Shown here: positions 7,653 through 14,842 of the stretch, one piece after another
How the letters are laid out: each line of letters starts with the position of its first letter
How positions within the stretch are numbered: the stretch's first letter is position 1
Source: CAZCBX01 sp964497185
Lineage (GTDB): Bacteria > Bdellovibrionota_G > JALEGL01 > JAGRMV01
DNA: 64,000 nucleotides
Reading direction: 5' to 3'
NCBI GenBank assembly: GCA_964497185.1
Contig: CAZCBX010000001.1
Location: 62,001 to 126,000 of the forward strand
Program-made: the position numbers and the translations under genes
Notes under the pieces: model-generated
Told to the model about the DNA's origin: nothing
What the model saw: only the letters and a program-made list of their open reading frames with translations
Database searches by the model: none

Positions 7653-9652
7653 GGTTTGGCCGGCCTAAATCCAAAGGTGAAATGACAAGACGCACAGTCG
7701 GTCGATCCGCCCACATGCTGCGGCAGGCTGGCGTCAAAATCTTTAAAGTGACAGAAATAACACTCCGAAGGCAGGCCACCAAACACGCGATTGAAATGAC
7801 AAGAACTGCAATCCAAGAAGCGGTGCGCGCCTGTTAAATCAAAGCCCGTTTGATTGTGCCGGAAAGTGGTGGGATGCCATGAAATTTGATTGTGGCATTC
7901 ATAACACCGATTGCCCAAGGAGTTCATGTGCGGATCACGGTGGCAGCTGCTGCACTGGGTGCTATCAATGCGAATGGGCGCTTTGGGATTATGGCACTGA
8001 CTGCACTCCATTTGATTGTGAATGCCTCCCAGCTGATACTCACCAAATTCATGAAACCCTTCGGTCATTTTGAAACCGCTGGTGGTGTGACACCGGTCGC
8101 ATTCTTTGCCATGGGCGCCATTGTGTACATCATAGTGACATGTGGCGCAGCGCACCTCTTCAAATTTGTATTTGCCGCCCCAGTGACACTGGTTGCAGGT
8201 GTTTTCTTTGTGCTTGCCATCGATGCGAAACCGAGCCTGACGGTTGTGATCAAATTCCACATCTTTGAAACCAGTGGGTGCATGGCAGGTTTCACACTCT
8301 TTGCTGAGCTGACCATCATGATAGTCGGCGTGGCAGCTGTTGCAAGACGTATCCAGCCCTTTGTACTGACCTGAACTATGACAGTCATTGCAGGCCACCG
8401 CTTTGTGTTTGCCCACCAAGGGAAAGCGCGTTTTGCTATGATCAAACTGCTTTTTCTTAAAACCATCAAAATTATGACACGAACTGCAGGGCTGCGGCTC
8501 GTACTGGCCATTGTGCACATCGGCATGACATTCATCACAATCCGGCGTTTGGCTAAGCCATCGGTATTTTCCCCCGGCATGACACTTGTTGCATTCTACC
8601 TTGCGGTGCTGACCCAATAGCTCGTAGCGTGAGTCTTCATTGTGTTTAAATTTGTTTAAGTTTTGAAAACCCAAAGTCGAGTGACAGCTTTTGCACGTTT
8701 TGGGGGTCCACCGTTGTTGAAACTGATTGTTGTGCGGATTGGGGTGACAGCCCTTGCAATCGCGAAAATTAATTTTGGGCATCTTGCCAATGGTTGAGCC
8801 GTGGCATTTTTTACATGACACCGAGCGATGTCGGCCCTGAAGCGGAAATTGCGTTTTGCTGTGATCAAAACCCTGGCTGCTGGCCTTGGCACTGGGTACC
8901 GTCACGCTGGAAGAACTGGTCCACGACACCGTTGAGGTATGACAATCGGAGCACTTGGGGCCAAACGAACCATTGTGCGGATCGGCATGACAATCGCTGC
9001 ATTGGGCATGGGCTTTGGGTGCCCACACTTTGTTGGTGTGACAGCTAAAACAGTCCACTTTGGCATGGTTACCGGTGAGTGGGTAGCGGGTTTCAGTGTT
9101 GTGATTGAACTGCATGCGATCGCGCGCCGACCAATCGCTGGTGCCATGGCATTTTTGACACGCCTGAAATTTTTTCTTTTGGGTCTTGTGCGGGCTCTCA
9201 CTCAAATGGCAAGATGCGCAGTCCGCATCGGCTTCCAAGTAAGTCGTGCGGTTGGTGCCTTTGCGTTTGGTGGTGTGGCAATCTTTGCACTCGGCCTGGC
9301 GGTGCTTGCCGGTAAGCGGCCAGCCCGTATCAATGTGGTTAAAATTCAGGCGAGACAAACCCGTCACATCGTAATCGCGACCCTTGTGCTCCGAGTGACA
9401 GCTGGCGCACTGGCCCAACTTACGCGCATGATAGCCTTGGCGCGCTTGCAACCGCTTTTGGATTTCAGGATGGCAGTCCAAACATTTTTCATTGGGCACG
9501 CCTTGGGAGGCGCTGTGACATTGTGTACAGTTTTTTAAGCCATCCAAGCTTTTGTGCGGATTGGACAAAGGCCCCGGATTGACAAAATTACCCAGCTGAC
9601 CCCAAGCCATCACCGGTAAAAAAATCAATAAAAATAGTGGTTTAAGTCGCAT
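7649..9652 (-). CDS. 27-haem c-type cytochrome, exported
   Basis: 667 residues from the ATG at 9652 (a TTG nine bases upstream would add three residues). MRLKPLFLLIFLPVMAWG is a signal peptide, so the haems are attached in the periplasm. I count 27 CxxCH motifs from CTQCH near residue 42 to CASCH near the end, about one per 24 residues. Most lie in a repeat of the form F-x-H-(N/S)-x-x-T-x-(F/Y)-P-L-x-G-K-H-x(4-6)-C-x-x-C-H, seen about eight times; its two extra His residues could be the distal haem ligands. The protein should be a molecular wire. It is translationally coupled to the barrel gene. Preceded by a 176-base gap containing a terminator for the gene upstream. Confidence 0.93.
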   Translation of the reverse strand: MRLKPLFLLIFLPVMAWGQLGNFVNPGPLSNPHKSLDGLKNCTQCHSASQGVPNEKCLDCHPEIQKRLQARQGYHARKLGQCASCHSEHKGRDYDVTGLSRLNFNHIDTGWPLTGKHRQAECKDCHTTKRKGTNRTTYLEADADCASCHLSESPHKTQKKKFQACQKCHGTSDWSARDRMQFNHNTETRYPLTGNHAKVDCFSCHTNKVWAPKAHAQCSDCHADPHNGSFGPKCSDCHTSTVSWTSSSSVTVPSAKASSQGFDHSKTQFPLQGRHRSVSCKKCHGSTIGKMPKINFRDCKGCHPNPHNNQFQQRWTPKTCKSCHSTLGFQNLNKFKHNEDSRYELLGQHRKVECNKCHAGGKYRWLSQTPDCDECHADVHNGQYEPQPCSSCHNFDGFKKKQFDHSKTRFPLVGKHKAVACNDCHSSGQYKGLDTSCNSCHADYHDGQLSKECETCHAPTGFKDVEFDHNRQARFRIDGKHKENTCNQCHWGGKYKFEEVRCATCHYDVHNGAHGKECDRCHTTSGFKMTEGFHEFGEYQLGGIHNQMECSQCHNPKAPIRIDSTQCSSCHRDPHMNSLGNRCYECHNQISWHPTTFRHNQTGFDLTGAHRFLDCSSCHFNRVFGGLPSECYFCHFKDFDASLPQHVGGSTDCASCHFTFGFRPAKP

Positions 9653-9763
9653 GCCCCTCAATTCGCATAAAAGTACAGTCTATATTATGCAATGAAAGCA
9701 ACCATTCGTCACGAAAGAAAGGCCTAAAGGACGGTTTTTATGTATACCTTTGGGTTCTTTATA

Positions 9764-9805
9764 TAAAAAAAGGCAAGCCTATTTTTTTAGCAAAGTAGGC
9801 TTGCC
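9764..9805 (-). terminator. Rho-independent terminator of the 161-residue protein gene
   Basis: GGCAAGCCTA (9772-9781) pairs with TAGGCTTGCC (9796-9805) over 10 bases with a 14-base loop. On the minus strand the stem is followed by a run of T (complement of 9765-9770). It lies 32 bases after the stop of the secreted protein gene, so the cytochrome gene downstream probably has its own promoter. Confidence 0.8.
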
Positions 9806-9837
9806 GTTGAAGCTTAAGAAATTGGTCAAAAATTCAG

Positions 9838-10323
9838 TTAATATTTATACCCTTGTGGAGCATTGTACGCATGTTCTAAAACCGCTCCTAAGCTGAGGTC
9901 GCGATCAACATTGTCTGCCCATATTTGAGGTTGGGCGGCCATGGCAAAGGGTTTAGAATCACCACTAAACACGCTGTAGACGAAATGATCGTACCCTTTG
10001 GTTTCGTGAAAATAGGCTGAAACTTCAAAATCTCCGCAGGTGGATACCACAACATCGTCTCTGTATTTTTTACTTGAATGCGGTTGGAACTGATCGGCTT
10101 TGCATACAAAATCGCCATTTTCGTCATAAAGCTCTACAGAGACGGGCAAATTGTTGCTGTATTTGGTTTTTTTGGCCTCCCAGTTAAGCGTTCCATCAGG
10201 TGTTGCATTCGAAACCTGATTGTTCTCACGATAGGCTGGGCCTTCGGCCTGTGCATGCACAGAAGTCACGCCAAATGTAAAAATAGATAGAAATAAAAAA
10301 GAAAATATAAATGATTGTTTCAT
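9838..10323 (-). CDS. Secreted protein of unknown function (paralogue A)
   Basis: 161 residues. The N-terminus is a clear signal peptide ending in VHAQA (cleavage near residue 25). The mature part has DENGDFVCKAD and VVVSTCGDFEVSAYF, that is two Cys about 20 residues apart that could form a disulfide. The neighbour at 10543-11070 has the same order of elements (DRNGEFICDAE, VAEADCDGTYFIHAK, DKFVFYLW versus DHFVYSVF), so the two are paralogues. No known family recognised. Its leader carries the same 20-base block before the start codon as the paralogue, with the ribosome binding site GAGGGG. Terminator follows at 9764-9805. Confidence 0.7.
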   Translation of the reverse strand: MKQSFIFSFLFLSIFTFGVTSVHAQAEGPAYRENNQVSNATPDGTLNWEAKKTKYSNNLPVSVELYDENGDFVCKADQFQPHSSKKYRDDVVVSTCGDFEVSAYFHETKGYDHFVYSVFSGDSKPFAMAAQPQIWADNVDRDLSLGAVLEHAYNAPQGYKY

Positions 10324-10324
10324 G

Positions 10325-10403
10325 GATTGGTCCCCTCACCAAAATGATTGATAAAATGTGAACTATTCTTTTCACAAACTTAACAATAATAACAATAGAT
10401 AAT
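10325..10403 (-). repeat. Duplicated promoter/leader region, copy A
   Basis: Two blocks identical to copy B: a 20-base block touching the start codon (gattggtcccctcaccaaaa on the + strand, 10325-10344), which holds the ribosome binding site GAGGGG on the minus strand, and a 23-base AT-rich block at 10381-10403. Sequence between the blocks has diverged. Conservation of just these blocks suggests shared expression control. Confidence 0.7.
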
Positions 10404-10476
10404 TGTTATTCGTTCATTAATATAATTAATATTTAGACGCGTTGCCTCTATATTTCAATGTTAAGTATTTAAAATC

Positions 10477-10522
10477 ATTAAAAAATCCCCCCAACTGCTT
10501 CATTGTGCGGTTGGGGGGATTT
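10477..10522 (-). terminator. Rho-independent terminator of the 175-residue protein gene
   Basis: A 16-base stem (left arm 10483-10498, right arm 10507-10522, containing CCCCCC/GGGGGG and one G-U pair) with an 8-base loop. On the minus strand it is followed by T-rich sequence. It lies 20 bases after the stop of the gene at 10543. Confidence 0.85.
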
Positions 10523-10542
10523 CGAATGTATGTTTTAATTAA

Positions 10543-11070
10543 TTAGTGTTTGTTCCAAGGCTCCAGAATGCGTGGATGCAAAGTTGAATTGGATACATTC
10601 TTATCCGACGCGGTTTGCTCATTGGCTTCTTCGTGACTCAACCACCAGGAAGTAGTGGAATGTGCCAACAATTCTTGACTGCCTCTTTCCCAAAGGTAAA
10701 ACACAAATTTATCGATATTTTTGGTGCTTAATTTGGCATGAATGAAATAAGTGCCATCACAATCGGCTTCAGCTACACCTTCATGGTTCTGGGAGGGTGT
10801 AAATTCAGCGTCACATATAAATTCACCGTTACGATCAACAATGGTAGCGCGTGTGACCAATGTGGTTTCATCATCGATTTGTTTATAATGAACGTTGACC
10901 GCTTGGAAATCATATCCATTTTGAAATGATTCAGATACATTTGATTTAACTGCATCAAGAATGCGGCGCTGCTCTAAATTAACAAATGCGCCATCTTGCG
11001 CCAAAGAAGGCATGGCCCAGCCGCAGAGCAGTAGAAAAAATGATAGAAAATAAACAGAATTGTTTTTCAT
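10543..11070 (-). CDS. Secreted protein of unknown function (paralogue B)
   Basis: 175 residues from the ATG at 11070. The longer frame starts 19 codons earlier, but the ribosome binding site GAGGGG and the leader block shared with paralogue A sit directly before 11070. Signal peptide ends around PSLAQ. Mature protein carries DRNGEFICDAE and EADCDGTYFIHAK with two Cys, as in paralogue A, then a C-terminal tail without match. Function unknown; not a lipoprotein. It lies between the cyclic-nucleotide/ferredoxin membrane protein and paralogue A, on the same strand, with its own terminator, so each paralogue appears to be a separate transcription unit. Confidence 0.7.
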   Translation of the reverse strand: MKNNSVYFLSFFLLLCGWAMPSLAQDGAFVNLEQRRILDAVKSNVSESFQNGYDFQAVNVHYKQIDDETTLVTRATIVDRNGEFICDAEFTPSQNHEGVAEADCDGTYFIHAKLSTKNIDKFVFYLWERGSQELLAHSTTSWWLSHEEANEQTASDKNVSNSTLHPRILEPWNKH

Positions 11071-11155
11071 GATTGGTCCCCTCACCAAAAATTGGATTGT
11101 TAAGTTACTATGAACTGGTCTTTTCATGTTTTTAACAATAATAACAATAGATAAT
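11071..11155 (-). repeat. Duplicated promoter/leader region, copy B
   Basis: Carries the same 20-base block (11071-11090) and 23-base AT-rich block (11133-11155) as copy A, each identical, separated by diverged sequence that still keeps AGTTCA and GAAAAGA-like pieces. The preserved order and spacing show a duplication of gene plus promoter. Confidence 0.7.
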
Positions 11156-11227
11156 AATTAATATAACATTAATCAAATTAATGGAAAATTGAAAATCATT
11201 GCCCCATCTAGGTTTGCAGGGTGTTAC

Positions 11228-13198
11228 TTACGTCCAATTGAAGTAAATTAAATTGTAGACGATGTGCAAAATGGCCAAGGTGCCCATGATGTACGCGAAG
11301 GGTCGGTGGATCCACTGCCATTTTTGGAAAAGGACGGCGGAGGTGTCTAGGTAGGCGACGTTACGTTTAAGGCGTAGTTTTTCTTCGAGCAGTTCTTTGA
11401 GCTGGGCTAAATCGCTGTCGTGGACATTGCCGGTTTGGCGCAAGGTGCGCAAAAGTTTGCGGATGGCGCCGGGGGTGACCACAAAAGACCGCAGCATTTT
11501 GCGAAAGCCCAGTTTTTTCTCGTCGCCAATGATGTTGGTCATGGTTTCGTTGACCATTTCTTGTAGGCTTTTGGAGTGTTGCAGCAAGGCGTCCATGCGT
11601 TGGCCAAGCACGCTGTCTTCGTTTTCAATGTCGCGCATCTGCAGCTCGGTACCCGCCACACCCCGTGGAATCATTTGATAGAGAAAGCGGCCAAAAAATC
11701 CGCTTAGCATCACGGCAATTAAGGCAAAATACCCAAAGGTGGCGCCTTGATAGCCAAACTCAAAGCCTGTGTGGAAGGAGATAAGCACACAGCCCATAAA
11801 GCCGCAAAAATTGTGAAGGTCCAGCCAGCGCGGCTTTTGGCCCAGGTGTTTGAACAATTTAGGGAAGGCTTTGCGCATGGGATAGAGCATGGCGATCATC
11901 AACAAGAAAAACCCAATGTTGCCCAGCAAAATGCATAAATCGGAGCCGCGGCGAATGCTAAGGTCAAAGGACGGGGGAATCCAGCGCAACAACTGCATGT
12001 TAAACAGAATGGACAAACTCGATGCGTATTTAAGTGACAGCGCTTCCCAGGCTAGAAAAGCGGTGGCCACGGCGGCAAGCGTGATGTAGAGGCCTTGCAG
12101 TCGGGCATCGGTGGAGGTGTCTCGGGTTAAGCTTTTGCGTGGATCCATGGCGCCTGCCCCCAAACCAAAAATGCGGGGGTTGTCCAATAAGTCAGCGCTG
12201 TTGACTTCAATGATGGCATCGGTGGGGCAGTGGGTGATGCAGGCCATGTCGTCATAGCCATAACAATGATTGCATTTGTCGGCGATGACTTTGGGAGGGC
12301 GCTTTTTATCTTCGGTGATAAAACGAGAAAAACGGGCATCTTCTTCATCGACCTTGTGCAGGGTGATGGCCCCGTACTGGCAGGCTTGCGCGCAGCTGGT
12401 GCAGCCAATGCAGTTGTCGAGTATTTCTACCTCGCCTTTTTCCTCGTTGTACACCACGCTGTCCACGGGACAGGATGGAATGCACGTGGGGTAAAAACAG
12501 GTTAAGCAGCTTTTGGCAAAGTCCAAAATACCAAACTTGGCGTAGCCGCGTTCCAACCGTTGAAAGCCGTGGCGCTCTTCGCAGGCGTCGTAACAGGTGT
12601 CGCAGGCAATGCAAAGATCCAGCTGGGTGATTTTGACGCGCGAGGCTTGGGTTAAACCGGTTTCCACCAAAAAATCCAGCACGGCCAAGGCTTGTCCGTC
12701 TTCACTGTAAATGCGATTTCGGTAATCCACGCGTTCGGTGATGGTTTTTAAATCTTTGTACACTTGCTCGTTTTGATCCACGAGTTGTTTCATGGCATCT
12801 TTGGGGACCAGCAGCAGTTCGCTGTCGGTGATGGCCGTGACGTTGGTGGCAATTTGTTGGTTCCACTGAAATGATTTGTTGACGAAAAAGTCACCCTTGC
12901 GCAAAAAGTTGAGTGGTCGCTCCCGCGCGTCGGAGTCCAAACCGTTTACGCTGACTTGTCCCACCGCAAGGAAGAAAAAGTGCGTAAAAGGTTCATCCAT
13001 GGGCGGCAATTCAATGATTTGCTCGCCGGCTTTGGCGCTGGCACGGTGAACCTTGCCTTTGAGCAAAGCGAGATCAGCCTGAGAAAGGCCGTCAAAGAGG
13101 GATATGGACGACAGGGCCGTTTCGGACACGCGCGGAAAGGAAGGGGGTACGCCCTTTTTTTTGCGTTTGCGTTTTTGAATTACAGGTTTATCGGCCAT
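11228..13198 (-). CDS. Cyclic-nucleotide-binding domain / 4x[4Fe-4S] ferredoxin / cytochrome b-like membrane protein
   Basis: 656 residues in three parts. Residues 30-160 look like a cyclic-nucleotide-binding fold (ISLFDGLS, AGEQIIELP, FLAVGQVSV, LLVPKDAM). Residues 195-330 have four cysteine sets of HycB/DmsB-type electron-transfer subunits: CIACDTCYDAC, CLTCFYPTCIPSC, CIGCTSCAQAC and CNHCYGYDDMACITHC. Residues 365-656 contain about six membrane helices, with His 462 (LDLHNF), His 476 (ISFHTG) and two near the end (WIHRPF, ILHIVY), spaced like ligands of two b-haems. It should move electrons between quinone and soluble or periplasmic carriers under allosteric control. It lies upstream of the multihaem cytochrome on the same strand. 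The first 15 residues are a basic tail. Confidence 0.85.
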   Translation of the reverse strand: MADKPVIQKRKRKKKGVPPSFPRVSETALSSISLFDGLSQADLALLKGKVHRASAKAGEQIIELPPMDEPFTHFFFLAVGQVSVNGLDSDARERPLNFLRKGDFFVNKSFQWNQQIATNVTAITDSELLLVPKDAMKQLVDQNEQVYKDLKTITERVDYRNRIYSEDGQALAVLDFLVETGLTQASRVKITQLDLCIACDTCYDACEERHGFQRLERGYAKFGILDFAKSCLTCFYPTCIPSCPVDSVVYNEEKGEVEILDNCIGCTSCAQACQYGAITLHKVDEEDARFSRFITEDKKRPPKVIADKCNHCYGYDDMACITHCPTDAIIEVNSADLLDNPRIFGLGAGAMDPRKSLTRDTSTDARLQGLYITLAAVATAFLAWEALSLKYASSLSILFNMQLLRWIPPSFDLSIRRGSDLCILLGNIGFFLLMIAMLYPMRKAFPKLFKHLGQKPRWLDLHNFCGFMGCVLISFHTGFEFGYQGATFGYFALIAVMLSGFFGRFLYQMIPRGVAGTELQMRDIENEDSVLGQRMDALLQHSKSLQEMVNETMTNIIGDEKKLGFRKMLRSFVVTPGAIRKLLRTLRQTGNVHDSDLAQLKELLEEKLRLKRNVAYLDTSAVLFQKWQWIHRPFAYIMGTLAILHIVYNLIYFNWT

Positions 13199-13255
13199 CG
13201 AACCTTCATTCTATCATTAAAGGGGCACTTGCACACCCTCAAGGGCATGGAAAAT

Positions 13256-13283
13256 TTGACAATTGTGCAGGGTTTCATAAAAC
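13256..13283 (+). promoter_or_regulatory. Possible sigma70 promoter of the ABC operon
   Basis: TTGACA at 13256-13261 is a perfect -35. The -10 is poor (TAAAAC about 16 bases on). It lies in the 128-base gap between divergent genes, and the ABC operon at 13327 has a GGAG ribosome binding site. Confidence 0.35.
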
Positions 13284-13326
13284 TACCGTACACGTTTACA
13301 AAGCCACAGAGCAGGAGACCAACGTC

Positions 13327-14046
13327 ATGATTCGCATTCAGGAGTTATGCAAAGATTATGGGGATCACCGCGCGGTGGATCACGTATCCTTTGAAGTCAA
13401 ACCCGGAGAAATTTTGGGGTTTCTTGGCCCCAATGGCGCCGGCAAAACCACAACCATGCGTATGATTACGGGCGTACTGCCCCCAACCCATGGCACGGCA
13501 GAAATTGACGGCTTTGACATCACCCAGGATCCTCTGGAAGTGAAGAAACGCATTGGTTATTTGCCCGAAACGCCGCCGGTGTATTTGGATTTTAGCGTAG
13601 AGGCTTATTTGCGTTTTGTGGTTCGCCTTAAAGGGGTGCCGGCGCAAGAGCAAGAAGCCCATATGGCTTGGGCCATGGACAAATGCAGCTTAAACGATGT
13701 TCGAAAAAGAATGATTGGCAATTTGTCCAAGGGCTATCGCCAGCGCGTGGGCTTGGCTGGAGCCATTGTGCATAAACCCAAAGTATTGATTTTGGATGAG
13801 CCCACGGTGGGCTTGGACCCAAAACAAATTCGAGAAATTCGCAGCATGATTCAAGAACTTTCTCAAGAACACACCATCATTCTTTCCACGCACATTCTGC
13901 CTGAAGTCTCCATGATCTGCGATCGTGCGGTGTTTATTCATCAGGGCCAATTGCGATTGCAAGGCAGCATCGCCGATTTGACGGCCGAGCGTTCGTTGGA
14001 AGAAGTGTTTATGGACATGATTGTGACAGAAAAAGGTGCAGCATGA
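13327..14046 (+). CDS. ABC transporter ATP-binding protein (GldA-like)
   Basis: 239 residues with all ABC ATPase motifs: Walker A GPNGAGKTT (about 35-43), Q-loop region at YLPETPPVY, signature LSKGYRQR (about 134-141), Walker B VLILDEPTVGLD and the switch His in LSTHIL. The best family likeness is the GldA/NosF type that pairs with a separate permease. It overlaps the permease by ATGA. The operon order ATPase, permease, GldG-like protein, DUF4340 protein is the arrangement called gliding-motility ABC in Bacteroidetes and found, with unknown cargo, in many deltaproteobacteria. The name Gld does not prove gliding here. Confidence 0.92.
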   Translation: MIRIQELCKDYGDHRAVDHVSFEVKPGEILGFLGPNGAGKTTTMRMITGVLPPTHGTAEIDGFDITQDPLEVKKRIGYLPETPPVYLDFSVEAYLRFVVRLKGVPAQEQEAHMAWAMDKCSLNDVRKRMIGNLSKGYRQRVGLAGAIVHKPKVLILDEPTVGLDPKQIREIRSMIQELSQEHTIILSTHILPEVSMICDRAVFIHQGQLRLQGSIADLTAERSLEEVFMDMIVTEKGAA

Positions 14047-14840
14047 GCGCATACATTCGCCCCACCATGATTATCCTCGGCAAAGAACTAAAACAGTTTT
14101 TTGTCTCGCCCATCGCTTACGTGGTGATGATGATTTATTTAACCATTACTGGTTATTTTTTCTTTACCAACATCAGTCAGTTTAGTGCGCAGTATCAATA
14201 CTTAAAAAACATGATGCAAATGATGCAAAACCCTGAACTGCTATCACGTTTAAATTTAAACGAAATGGTCATTGCCCCGGTGCTGTTTAATATGATGTTT
14301 ATCTTCCTCTTTATATTGCCGCTGATTATGATGCGCAGTTTTGCAGAAGAAGAGAAACAAAAAACCAATGAACTGCTGATGACTTCGCCCATCACGGTGG
14401 GTCAGGTGATCATGGGAAAATTTTTGGGCAGCCTTGCATTTATCGCCATTTTGCTAGCACCCACGGTGCTCTACCAAGTGGTGCTCTTTGTGTATTCATC
14501 GCCTGAAGTGGGGCCAGTGCTTACAGGGTATTTGGGCGTCTTCCTGTTTGCGGCCACCGGCGTGTCCATTGGGTTGTTTGCCTCTTCTTTGACAGAAAAT
14601 CAAATCATTGCCGCCGTCATCACTTTTGTGGTGCTTTTGTTTTTGTTTATCATCAGTTTATTAACGTCGGATGAAAGCACGCTGATGTATCAAGTGGTGC
14701 AGTTTTTTTCAGTCAGCACCCACGTACAAAATTTGCTGCGGGGCTTGATCAACACCAAGGATCTTTTGTATTTCGGGAGCTTCATTGTGTTCTTTTTGTT
14801 TTTAACCCGTCGGTCGCTTGAAGCCAAGGGGTGGAGGTAG
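14043..14840 (+). CDS. ABC transporter permease (GldF-like)
   Basis: 265 residues with six hydrophobic segments and the ABC-2 subfamily feature of an early cytoplasmic stretch KELKQFFVSPIAYVV, then RSFAEEEKQKTNELLMTSPIT (about 100-120), the conserved coupling segment of NosY/GldF permeases. Overlaps the ATPase by 4 bases. The last residues RRSLEAKGWR are at the usual C-terminus. Confidence 0.9.
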   Translation: MSAYIRPTMIILGKELKQFFVSPIAYVVMMIYLTITGYFFFTNISQFSAQYQYLKNMMQMMQNPELLSRLNLNEMVIAPVLFNMMFIFLFILPLIMMRSFAEEEKQKTNELLMTSPITVGQVIMGKFLGSLAFIAILLAPTVLYQVVLFVYSSPEVGPVLTGYLGVFLFAATGVSIGLFASSLTENQIIAAVITFVVLLFLFIISLLTSDESTLMYQVVQFFSVSTHVQNLLRGLINTKDLLYFGSFIVFFLFLTRRSLEAKGWR

Positions 14841-14842
14841 TC

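Noticed and set aside
8938..9538. Long + strand frames opposite the multihaem cytochrome (for example 8939-9538)
   Set aside because: Complement of the repeated CxxCH codons keeps these frames open; no signal, ribosome binding site or domain supports them.
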